64,000 nt of DNA from Haloterrigena alkaliphila (GTDB taxonomy: Archaea > Halobacteriota > Halobacteria > Halobacteriales > Natrialbaceae): contig NZ_CP084320.1 in the NCBI RefSeq assembly GCF_017352155.2, positions 62,001 to 126,000 of the forward strand, read 5' to 3'. Positions 52,176 through 60,116 of the stretch are shown in pieces. Each line of letters starts with the position of its first letter. The stretch's first letter is position 1. Under the pieces are notes generated by a model. That model did no database searches and was not told where the DNA came from. It saw only the letters and a list, made by a program, of their open reading frames with translations. The translations under genes and the position numbers were made by a program.

Positions 52176-52415
52176 ATGGGTGCCGCGAACGAACAGATCC
52201 GGATCAGCGACCGGGTAAAACGCGAACTCGAGCGGCGAAAACGAGCGAACGAGAGTTACAACGACGTCCTCGAGCGAATGCTGGAAGACACCGAAGCCGA
52301 TTTCGACGACGGGTTCGGGATCCTCTCGGACGGTCAGGCCGATCGACTCCGTGAGGAGCGCGAGACAGCGAAGGAGGAGCGACGCGAACGGATGCGACGG
52401 CTCGGCGACTCATGA
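52176..52415 (+). CDS. VapB-type antitoxin
   Basis: The 79-residue protein has a short DNA-binding-like N-terminus (ANEQIRISDRVKRELERRKR, SYNDVLERMLEDTE) and a charged helical C-terminus (EERETAKEERRERMRR) that would wrap the toxin. The gene overlaps the PIN toxin by four bases (ATGA). This pairing is the standard VapBC arrangement. It neutralises the toxin and probably represses the operon with it. Confidence 0.85.
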   Translation: MGAANEQIRISDRVKRELERRKRANESYNDVLERMLEDTEADFDDGFGILSDGQADRLREERETAKEERRERMRRLGDS

Positions 52416-52807
52416 AGGTTCTCGACGCGAATTATCTGATCGACTATCTCAACGGCGAACCCGCCACGAAGGAATTCTACGAGGCGAACGGCGGTGACGA
52501 AGAACGGTGGATCGCGCCTGCACCGGCCTACGCTGAAACGATCGTCGGCGTTGGGAACCTTCCCGACGGCAACGTCGACCGGGCTATCGACGCCCTCGCG
52601 TGGGTCGACGTCATCGATGTCGACGAGGAGTTGTCAATCGAGGCCGCACGAATCGCAGACGAAATCGGTTCACAGGGTCCGTTTCTCGACGGCGTCGACG
52701 CGCTCGTCGCAGCGCTCGGTCGAACCCATAATGCGACGGTCGTCTCGATCGATAGCGATCTCACGCACCCGGAAACGAAGCAGGTCGTTGACGTGACGGA
52801 CTACTGA
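52412..52807 (+). CDS. PIN-domain toxin (VapC-type ribonuclease)
   Basis: The 131-residue protein has the PIN acidic residues: Asp5 in VLDANYLIDYL, Glu near 42 in YAETIVGVG, Asp near 94 in FLDGVDALVAALG, and Asp near 113 in VSIDSDLTHPETK. This is a complete four-acid site, so it is likely an active RNase, cutting RNA when free of its antitoxin. It is translated from an ATGA overlap with vapB. Confidence 0.88.
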   Translation: MKVLDANYLIDYLNGEPATKEFYEANGGDEERWIAPAPAYAETIVGVGNLPDGNVDRAIDALAWVDVIDVDEELSIEAARIADEIGSQGPFLDGVDALVAALGRTHNATVVSIDSDLTHPETKQVVDVTDY

Positions 52808-52855
52808 GCCGGTCTTTCCTGCAATAGCACTCGAGAAGCGGGTAATGGCCGGTAC

Positions 52856-53218
52856 TCATCGAGGAAGGGCGACCTCGTAGTCAGCCGCCAGTTGCTGGAA
52901 TTCGGTCCACTTGAGACAACGAACGTCCTCGAAGTCGTCATCCCTCTCGAGATACCGACACAGCGCGTCGATTTCCTCCTCGAGGCCGTGTGTCGCCGCC
53001 CGATCGCGGAGTTCGTCCGCGTCGACGTCGACGCGGCTGAGCAGGAGCAGACAGTACGACTGGTGACGGGTGTCGTCGTCGATCAGGAGCGTGTGACAGC
53101 ACTGGTTCGCCGGCTGGTTCGACTCGAGTTCCGGAATAGAAGCAGTAGCGATGGCTGGGAAGCAGAAACTGGAGATCGTAGGCGGCGAACCGGGCGAGTC
53201 CGGTCTCGCGGAATCCAT
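52856..53218 (-). CDS. Short hypothetical protein, possible gene remnant
   Basis: About 120 residues from an upstream start; the N-terminal 50 residues (PDSPGSPPTISSFCFPAIAT) do not look like protein core. The last 60 (VDVDADELRDRAATHGLEEE, RYLERDDDFEDVRCLKWTEF) look like a real helical domain. It may be the tail of a larger, disrupted gene, with the true start at a later codon. No family assigned. It is convergent with vapC. Confidence 0.45.
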   Translation of the reverse strand: MDSARPDSPGSPPTISSFCFPAIATASIPELESNQPANQCCHTLLIDDDTRHQSYCLLLLSRVDVDADELRDRAATHGLEEEIDALCRYLERDDDFEDVRCLKWTEFQQLAADYEVALPR

Positions 53219-53260
53219 CGGTGGCGATCGCCTCGCGGTCCAGGCGAGGAAGCCGTCGTA

Positions 53261-53671
53261 TTACAGCGCTACAATACGTGACCGGACGAGAGCCATAAAT
53301 TCGTCAGGATCAGCTGGTTTGGTGAAAAAATCGTTCGCGTCGAGCTCGTCCAGTTCGGGAGAGGCGTATTCCTCGGGTACGCTGGTTAAGACGGTCACTC
53401 GAAGCTGCTTCAGTTCGGGATCGCTCCGAATTTCATCGAGGACCTGAGTGCCATCCACTTGTGGCAGGTTCAGGTCGAGAAGAACGATATCTGGACGAGG
53501 CACATCAGTGAATTCGTTCCGTTGGTGAAGGAAGTCGAGCGCTTCCGTTCCGTCTCTCGTGATGTGCAGGGCACTGTCGGCCTCCTGAAGTGCTTCTTCG
53601 ACCAGCCGAACATCCCCGGGATTATCCTCGACCAAGAGAACCTCCACGCTCCCCGCAGCCCCTTCATCCAT
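53261..53671 (-). CDS. Single-domain response regulator (receiver)
   Basis: The 136-residue protein is a stand-alone CheY-like receiver. The acidic pocket is Glu15/Asp16 (VLLVEDNPGD), the phospho-acceptor is Asp66 (IVLLDLNLP), the switch Ser/Thr is in VTVLTSV near 94, and the conserved Lys is in DFFTKP near 117. It is of the Rcp1-like group without an output domain, common in haloarchaea with soluble kinases such as the one at 49080. Low GC compared with neighbours. Confidence 0.92.
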   Translation of the reverse strand: MDEGAAGSVEVLLVEDNPGDVRLVEEALQEADSALHITRDGTEALDFLHQRNEFTDVPRPDIVLLDLNLPQVDGTQVLDEIRSDPELKQLRVTVLTSVPEEYASPELDELDANDFFTKPADPDEFMALVRSRIVAL

Positions 53672-54458
53672 ATCGACGCTTTCGGATCACACAGCCAAAA
53701 GGACGCATATCGGTTCGCTTGAGTTCGTCTGCGTTTGAGAACTCCATCCCAATTCAGCTGAATTTCTCTTTTTCCTGTCTAACAACGATTCTTAGCGCTA
53801 TTGTAACACCCGCGCTTACCGCCGAATCCGGGCGATTAGTGGCTCGAACGAGATAGGGGACTCCGTTCTGACGGACTGTCCTCCGATCGTACCCTGCTAA
53901 TCGGACGTGGCGGGACCTCGAACCTGTAGTTACCGAATACGCCTCGAGCGCATCACGACGTCAACGCCTACTACCGCCTCCCGGAGCACGCCGATCCGCT
54001 CGAGTGCGGGCGATCGTCCGTCGATCGGATTACGATACGGCCCCACTGGCCCCACGACGTGACCGCTTGGAGTGTTCGCTCGGGTTCGATAGCCGTTGGG
54101 TCCGCCCCTCGAGCGGTCCTCGGCGGTCGAACTCGTGGAGGTCGTGAAAGGATCACCCGGAGACGACGGCTGTCCACGGACAACGGAGTTCAGGCGAAAC
54201 GGACAGGCAGTGTTCAGAACTCATTGAGACCACCACGAAAGCCCCTGCCTCGCTCGACCGCTTGTCGCTCGCTACGCGTGGTTCGAAAGTTCGCTCTCTC
54301 GTCATCACGAAAGACGCAAAGCGTCTTTCGAACGACAGCGAGTCCATCGACTGGAGACCGGCAGGGGCTTTCGTGGTGTACGCTTCGAACGGATAGAACG
54401 CAGATCATCATCGAAACCACCATTCAGCTATATCTGGGTGGACAGCGTCTATTCGAGT
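53672..54458. other. Long intergenic region with a palindromic repeat element
   Basis: No confident gene. A coding-like stretch near 53943-54080 (reads HHDVNAYYRLPEHADPLECG on the plus strand) might be a relic. An inverted-repeat element fills 54231-54378. The first 150 bases, upstream of the response regulator, are AT-rich. Confidence 0.55.
54231..54378. repeat. MITE-like element with 19-bp perfect terminal inverted repeats
   Basis: CACCACGAAAGCCCCTGCC at 54231-54249 recurs inverted at 54360-54378. Inside are GTTCGAAAG and CTTTCGAAC, and a perfect hairpin GAAAGACGC-AAA-GCGTCTTTC at about 54309-54330. The element is 148 bases with no gene. Confidence 0.7.
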
Positions 54459-54635
54459 ATGTATCGTGCGATCCTCCCCGAGGGACAGATCGAGTGCGAA
54501 CGGTACGATCACACCGATAACGGCGTCGAACTCTACGATAGCGACGACGAGTTCATCGCGTTCGTGCCGTACGCGAACCTCCACGCGCTTGCGCACGCGT
54601 CGATCTACGAAGAAGACGAGCGGTCGATCATGTGA
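54459..54635 (+). CDS. Small acidic haloarchaeal protein (possible paralogue of 22376 gene)
   Basis: The 58-residue product from ATG 54459 (MYRAILPEGQIECERYDHTD) contains GVELYDSDDEFIAFVPYANL, like the GVVLRDEDGYNIGYVPHEIL stretch of the gene at 22376. Charge and size agree. An upstream ATG at 54438 is less likely. It is convergent with tfb. Function unknown. Confidence 0.65.
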   Translation: MYRAILPEGQIECERYDHTDNGVELYDSDDEFIAFVPYANLHALAHASIYEEDERSIM

Positions 54636-54653
54636 GCGCGGCCGGTCATGTAA

Positions 54654-55604
54654 CTACGCGGGTTGCTGGTCGATCGCCTCGAGTTGCTCCCGGTACCGGT
54701 TCCGAACCGTCACCACGGTCGTCTGTGCGGTGTCGGCGACGGCCCGCTGGGGGATCGTCTCGTCGCAGAGCAGGCCGGCGGCGTAGATGGCCGCGGCGGC
54801 GAACCCGGTCGGCGACTTGCCCGAGTGCAGCCCCTGCTCGGTCGTGCGATCGATGATGTCGATGGCCTTCGTCTCGACGTCCTTGTCCACGTCGAGTTCC
54901 GAACAGAACCGCGGGACGAACTGCCGCGGGTTCGTCGGCTCGAGGTTGATGTCGAGTTCGTCGGCGATGTAGCGGTAGGTGCGGCCGATCTCGCGCTGAT
55001 CGACCCGCGACACGGACGTCACCTCCTCGAGGCTGCGCGGAATGTCCTCCTTTCGGCAGGCCGTGTACAGCGCGCTGGTCGCGACGCCCTCGATCGAGCG
55101 CCCCCGGATGAGGTCCTGGTCGAGGGCCTGTCGGTAGATGACGCTCGCGGTCTCCTTGACGGGTTTCGGAACCCCGAGCGCGCTCACCATGCGGTCGATC
55201 TCCGAGAGCGCGTACTTGAGGTTGCGTTCGCCGGCGTTTTTGGTCCGGATTCGCTCCTGCCAGACGCGGAGCCGGTGGAGCTGGCCGTGCTTCTCGGCGG
55301 ACATCGAGTGGCCGTTGGCGTCCTTGTTCCGCCAGTCGATGGTCGTGGTCAGCCCGCGGTCGTGCATCGACTGGGTGAGCGGCGCCCCCACGCGGGAGAG
55401 TTCGTCGTGTTCCTGGGCGTTGAACGCTCGCCACTCCGGCCCGTAATCGATGGGATCCTCGGTTAAGACCAGCCCACACTCCTCGCAGACGCGTTCACCG
55501 CGGTCCGGATCGTGGATGATCGTGTCGGTTTCGCAGTCCGGACACAGCCCGGGCTCTGTCTCCTGTGTCTCGTTCGTGGTGTGATCGATGATGGACCGCG
55601 TCAT
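54654..55604 (-). CDS. tfb: Transcription initiation factor IIB (TFB)
   Basis: The 316-residue protein has an N-terminal zinc ribbon with Cys21, Cys24, Cys40 and Cys43, then the B-reader-type segment DYGPEWRAFNAQEHDELSRV. Two cyclin repeats (about 115-205 and 210-305) bind TBP and the BRE. The ATG at 55604 is preferred over a longer leader. Haloarchaea carry several TFBs that pair with TBPs to direct different promoters; this is one paralogue and which subset it serves is unknown. It is followed by the small acidic gene in the opposite direction. Confidence 0.95.
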   Translation of the reverse strand: MTRSIIDHTTNETQETEPGLCPDCETDTIIHDPDRGERVCEECGLVLTEDPIDYGPEWRAFNAQEHDELSRVGAPLTQSMHDRGLTTTIDWRNKDANGHSMSAEKHGQLHRLRVWQERIRTKNAGERNLKYALSEIDRMVSALGVPKPVKETASVIYRQALDQDLIRGRSIEGVATSALYTACRKEDIPRSLEEVTSVSRVDQREIGRTYRYIADELDINLEPTNPRQFVPRFCSELDVDKDVETKAIDIIDRTTEQGLHSGKSPTGFAAAAIYAAGLLCDETIPQRAVADTAQTTVVTVRNRYREQLEAIDQQPA

Positions 55605-56350
55605 CAGTAGTGGACAACGCTGTGCCGGCACTGTAAGGGGTTCACATGGTTTCGCGAGAAACGCCGACTTACTGCCCGAATCGCGGATCCAGCAGCGAAC
55701 GGAGAAAGAATCGGCACGTCGTCGCCGCGTCCGATTCGGAGCGGCCGACCGAGCCGTGTCGGAACCGTGTCCCATCGGTTCGTCGGGACGAAGCGCCGCG
55801 GTACCGGCGTTCTCGCCCTATACTGGGTATCGTGAACACGGCACATGAAATGTCCTCATCGTTTCGTTTCCGATCCAACGTAAATGACGGCTTCATCGCG
55901 TAAATTCGGCTTTCCGAATCGAACTGTCGTTCGCCTTTATCTCGTTGGCAGCAAACGTTCCGTAGCAGTGTCGTGTTTCAGATTCGCTCCCCGACTTGGC
56001 TGGACTCTCTCCCGGACCGATAGCGGACGTACGCGGCCGATACGACATCGCAATCGGTCGATACCATCAGCGCCGCTTCGATTCCACAACCGATCGTCTA
56101 GATGCCATCGTATTCCGCCGTCAACGCCGTCGAGAAGTCGTTCCATACCCGCTTTGCAGCCGGTGCGAAACGTGGCTGTCCTTAAGAGTGTCACTATTGG
56201 TGTACAACTTGGTGTGTCAATCGTGACTGCGACTTGCCGATCGAGCAAACAGCGGTTCCCGCCGACTCGACCGTTTGGCAGCCGTTTCGAGTTGAGTAAC
56301 TGGTATCGAACGAGCTGGAACCCTCGCCCACCGTTCGGAGGTCGAGCCTG
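55605..56350. other. Long intergenic region between tfb and the DUF7344 gene
   Basis: About 750 bases that should carry the divergent promoters of tfb and the next gene. I see no gene with a sensible product; the open frames are Arg/Ser-rich shadows. No strong repeat is evident. Confidence 0.5.
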
Positions 56351-56947
56351 ATGTCGTCTATCGATACGTCCCTCCCCGACGAGATCGCCTCTGTCGCCGA
56401 CTCGGAGGAGGAACAGCGCCTATCGAAGGACGTCATCTTCGAACTCCTGAAAAACCGACGTCGGCGCGAAGTCCTCGCGTACTTGCTCGAGGCCGACGAT
56501 ACGGTCACCCTTGGCGAACTCGCCGAGCAGATCGCGGCCTGGGAGAACGACACCGAGGTCAGCGCGCTCAGCTCGGACCAACGAAAGCGGGTGTACGTCG
56601 CACTTTATCAGACGCATCTGCCGAAGATGGACGACGCCGGCATCGTCGAGTACGATCAGGACCGCGGACTGATCTCGCTCGCGGACAACGCCGACCTGTT
56701 GATGATGTATCTCGACACGGATACGCACCAACAGGATCGCTGGGACCGATGGTACGCCGGACTGAGCGTCGTCGGCGCGGCGCTGGTCACCGGCGCCTTC
56801 CTCGGCGTGCCGCTGCTGTCGGCCGTCCCGACGCTCGGTCTCGCCGGCATCGTCGTCGTCGCGTTTTTCGCCCTCTCGATCGCCCACGCGGTCTCGAATC
56901 GAGAACGCGAACGCAACGTCGACGGCAAACTCTCGCGGATCGAGTGA
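56351..56947 (+). CDS. DUF7344-type regulator with two membrane helices
   Basis: The 198-residue protein has an N-terminal winged-helix domain of the DUF7344 pattern (IFELLKNRRRREVLAYLLEA, LGELAEQIAAWEND, RVYVALYQTHLPKMDDAGIV). After residue about 125 come two membrane helices (WYAGLSVVGAALVTGAFLGV, LAGIVVVAFFALSIAHAV). It may be a membrane-tethered transcription factor. It resembles the soluble protein at 11781. Target unknown. Confidence 0.82.
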   Translation: MSSIDTSLPDEIASVADSEEEQRLSKDVIFELLKNRRRREVLAYLLEADDTVTLGELAEQIAAWENDTEVSALSSDQRKRVYVALYQTHLPKMDDAGIVEYDQDRGLISLADNADLLMMYLDTDTHQQDRWDRWYAGLSVVGAALVTGAFLGVPLLSAVPTLGLAGIVVVAFFALSIAHAVSNRERERNVDGKLSRIE

Positions 56948-57638
56948 CTGTTCGTTCGAGCGGGGAACCACTGTTCCGGCGACAGGTGGGGCGGTATCCA
57001 CTTCGTCAGTTGGGGCTCGCGAGCGTTCGCCGACTCGAGAACCGTTCCTGCTAGCATATCCGGTATCCGGCATCCGATAACCGATATCCGGTATCCGGCA
57101 TCCGATAACCGATATCCGGTATCCGACAACCGATATCCGACGTCTGACAACCGACAACCGACGACTGACGACCGATTATTCTATCGATTCAGCGGTTCAC
57201 AGCCGACTCTCTCCAGTCGGATCGGCTCCCGACAGGTGCACCGCCGTTCCTGCTCGAGCGCTCGCCGCCGCTGTCCGCGACCGCGAGCGGTTCGCGCTCG
57301 CCGCGGCGACTGCACGGGGCGATCTGGCGGTGCCGAGGTCTCCCCTCGGCGGCAGTTCACTCGCGCGGGGAACGCCGATTCTCGACTGATCGTCGGTTCT
57401 TCCGGATCGTCGCTCGATCGGTCGTCGGTCCCCACGCGTCACTGATCGATCCGTCATCGGTCCTTACGCGGCGCCGGTCGGTCCGTCGTCGATTCCCGGC
57501 GACAGATAGTCGCTAGACAACCACTCACTAGGCGGTCGTTTCTCAGCTGAAGACCGCGTGACTGGTCCGGCGCCGATCGTCCGCCCGTTGGTCATAAACG
57601 GCGACATTACAATACAAGGGTATATCTTTTTTGCTTCC
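56948..57638. other. Long intergenic region with tandem repeats
   Basis: About 690 bases with no secure gene. It contains the heptamer-based tandem array at 57055-57173 and GATCGGTC-type short repeats near 57420-57480. The AT-rich promoter area of the next gene is near 57600-57630 (CATTACAATACAAGGGTATA). Confidence 0.55.
57055..57173 (+). repeat. Heptamer-based tandem array (28, 28, 21, 21, 21 bp)
   Basis: Units of 28 bases built from ATCCGGT/ATCCGGC/ATCCGATA heptamers repeat at 57055 and 57083. A 21-base unit at 57111 lacks one heptamer, and two more degenerate 21-base units follow at 57132 and 57153. Confidence 0.85.
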
Positions 57639-59468
57639 ATGGTTGGTGTCACCGGTCGAACAACAGATTCCCCGTCCGACGCGTCGTTTCACGAGTCCCT
57701 CGAGCCCTTTCGCCACACCGAGCGGTACGACGCCGACGTCGTGCTCGAGACGGACGCGTATTCGGTCGGAACGACGGCGTATCCGGAGTATCCGACGCGC
57801 ACCGTCGAGAACGAGGACTGCTGGATCTATTTCGAAGGCCGCATCTACGACGAACTCGACCGCCCGCTGGAGGACGAACTGCTCGAGGTGGGCGAACGCG
57901 TCCTCGAGACGGATTCGGAGAGCCAGTACCTGACCGACTGGGTACTCGAGACCGACGGGGAGTTCCTGCTCGTCGCCTACGACAAATCGAGCGGTCGACT
58001 CGGACTGCTCAACGACGTGCTCGGACGGCTACCGACCTACTACTATCACGACGGCGACACCTTCGTCTTCTCGCGGGAACTGCGGTACCTCGTCGACGCC
58101 GTCGACGGCGACGAATTCGATCCGCTGGGCGTCGCCCACTGTCTCCTCTTCGGCTATCCGCTCGGCGAGCGGACCCTCATGCGTCGGGCGACGCGACTGC
58201 CGCCGGGGACGTATCTCACGTTCGATCCGGACGACGGGACGGTGACGCGGACGGAACTGCACCGGTTCGACTTCGAGTACAAGGCGTACGCGAACCGGAC
58301 TCGAGAGGGCAACGCCGCCGAACTCGTCGACCGCTTCGAGACGGCGTGTGAGAAGCGGTCGGGGTACGGAAGCCGCGACGTCATTTCGCTGAGCGGCGGT
58401 CTCGACTCGCGGTCGGTGCTGGCCGGCTACCACGTCACGGACACGCCGGCGCGCGGGGCGACGATGGCCTCCGAGAAGAACGTCCCGCAGTCGGACGTCG
58501 AACTGGCCGAAAAACTCGCCCGGACGTTCGATATCGAGTGGGACCTGTACCAGGTCGGGCCGGCGAGAGGCGAGGATCTGGACACGCTCATCAAGACGAA
58601 AAACGGGCACGTCGGGCTCCTGACCTCGTTCATTCTCGACTTCCTCAGACAGCTCCGGGCGGATCACGGCTCGGGGATCACGTACGTGACCGGCGACGGC
58701 GGGGACAAGGCGCTCCCCGATCTGACGCCGGCGCGCTCGATCTCGAGCGAGCGCGAACTCGTCGATTACGTCATCGAGGAGAACGCCATGCTCGACCTCG
58801 AGCACGTCGCCCGGCTGACGGGCCTCTCGGCGGCGGAGATCCGGCGAAGCGTTCGCGATCTGCTCCGTCGCTATCCCGAACGCGATTTCGAGTCGAAGTA
58901 CGTCCACTTCCTCGTCTACGAACGCGGCGTGAACTTCATGTTCGAGGGCGAAGACCGCAACCGACAGTTCTTCTGGTCCACGACGCCGTTCTACTCCGTC
59001 GACTTCTTCCGCTACGCGATGAACTGTCCCGACGACCAGAAGGCCCGGTACGCCCTCTACCGGGAGTTCCTCGAGCAACTCTCCCCGGAGGCGGCCGAGC
59101 ACGTCCACCCGGACTACGGCGCGCCCATCGCGTCGTCACGCCACGCCGCCGCCGCGTTCGTCGACGACCTGCTCTCTCGCTACCCGCGACTGTTCGAGAC
59201 GGTACTGCCGGTGATCAAGTCGGTCAACGGTCTCCAGACCGATTCGACGGTCGACCCCGAGACGGTCGGCTGCATTCAGGACCAGATCGATCACTGCGAC
59301 GCGGTCGGCGAGGTTCTCTCGGTCGAGCGATTACGGGAGTTCCTCGACTCGTACTCGGATCACGGACAGGTTCCGATCTATCGGCTCTTCGTGATCACGT
59401 CCGTCATCGACGACATCCACTCCTCGCAGAGCGTCCTCGAGTCCCGAGGGGACGCCATCTTCGGCTGA
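57639..59468 (+). CDS. Asparagine-synthetase-like amidotransferase without the glutaminase cysteine
   Basis: The 609-residue protein starts at the ATG at 57639. It has a class-II glutaminase-fold N-domain (residues about 1-200; WIYFEGRIYDE, GRLGLLNDVLGRLPTYYYHD) but Val, not Cys, at position 2, so it cannot use glutamine by the usual route. The C-domain has the PP-loop SGGLDSRS near 252 and YVTGDGGDKALPD near 350, the ATP site of asparagine synthetases. It probably uses another amine donor or amidates a different acid. Its position beside surface genes suggests a role in a sugar or surface polymer. Confidence 0.82.
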   Translation: MVGVTGRTTDSPSDASFHESLEPFRHTERYDADVVLETDAYSVGTTAYPEYPTRTVENEDCWIYFEGRIYDELDRPLEDELLEVGERVLETDSESQYLTDWVLETDGEFLLVAYDKSSGRLGLLNDVLGRLPTYYYHDGDTFVFSRELRYLVDAVDGDEFDPLGVAHCLLFGYPLGERTLMRRATRLPPGTYLTFDPDDGTVTRTELHRFDFEYKAYANRTREGNAAELVDRFETACEKRSGYGSRDVISLSGGLDSRSVLAGYHVTDTPARGATMASEKNVPQSDVELAEKLARTFDIEWDLYQVGPARGEDLDTLIKTKNGHVGLLTSFILDFLRQLRADHGSGITYVTGDGGDKALPDLTPARSISSERELVDYVIEENAMLDLEHVARLTGLSAAEIRRSVRDLLRRYPERDFESKYVHFLVYERGVNFMFEGEDRNRQFFWSTTPFYSVDFFRYAMNCPDDQKARYALYREFLEQLSPEAAEHVHPDYGAPIASSRHAAAAFVDDLLSRYPRLFETVLPVIKSVNGLQTDSTVDPETVGCIQDQIDHCDAVGEVLSVERLREFLDSYSDHGQVPIYRLFVITSVIDDIHSSQSVLESRGDAIFG

Positions 59469-60116
59469 CTGGCGGCGCCAACCCCGTCGCGGCGAATCGC
59501 GCTCCGAATCGGGAGCAATTGGTTTCTCGGCCGCGTTCGCGTTTCGTTTCGCGACTGGCGGTCTCACATTGAGCGCAAGACGTTCTGTGAGGAAGGACTT
59601 ATATTCACGGCTCCCGAACGGACGACTGGCTCCCGACGACCGTCATCCAGTACCGGAGCAGTTCGCGTGCCAGCTTGCTGTTCCTGGCGCGGGAGCCGTT
59701 TCACGAAGTCGATTCTCGAGTCCGCTCGTTGTCATCGTCGAGTCGTCCCGCCGAGCCGACGCAGCCCGAGCCGATACCGCCCTGTTCCCGTCCGATCGAC
59801 CGTCCGATTCCCAGCACCGATCAGTCGAGAAGATCGTTCGGTTCTGAAGAATCGAAATCCGATAGATCACGGAACTGTCTACAACGACTGCTGACATAAT
59901 TCCGATCCACTCGATACCGATACTATATTTATATCCTTTCTATATTAAAAATCAAAAAGCCGAAGGCGTTGCAGTCTGCTTGTTTTGAATATAATAGTAC
60001 GTGATTATCTATCGTAAATAGAATGCAATTATATCACTATATAATTAAAATCACGAAATCTTACCGATAAATAAGCGAGAAAGTTTATAGTGTAATAGTA
60101 TCTTCTCTCAGATCGC
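59469..60116. other. Intergenic region with very AT-rich right half
   Basis: No gene. Bases about 59910-60110 are far richer in A/T than anything nearby (for example ATTAAAAATCAAAAAGC), and end in the promoter of the next gene. The left half is ordinary. Confidence 0.6.
60084..60090 (+). promoter_or_regulatory. TATA box of the surface beta-helix gene
   Basis: TTTATAG, centred about 30 bases upstream of the ATG at 60117, in an AT-rich region; implies leaderless transcription. Confidence 0.5.

Noticed and set aside
57181-57435. 84-codon minus-strand frame ending CTCREPIRLERVGCEPL
   Set aside because: Only a suggestion of a Cys cluster, Arg-rich body and no promoter; support is too weak to call a gene.
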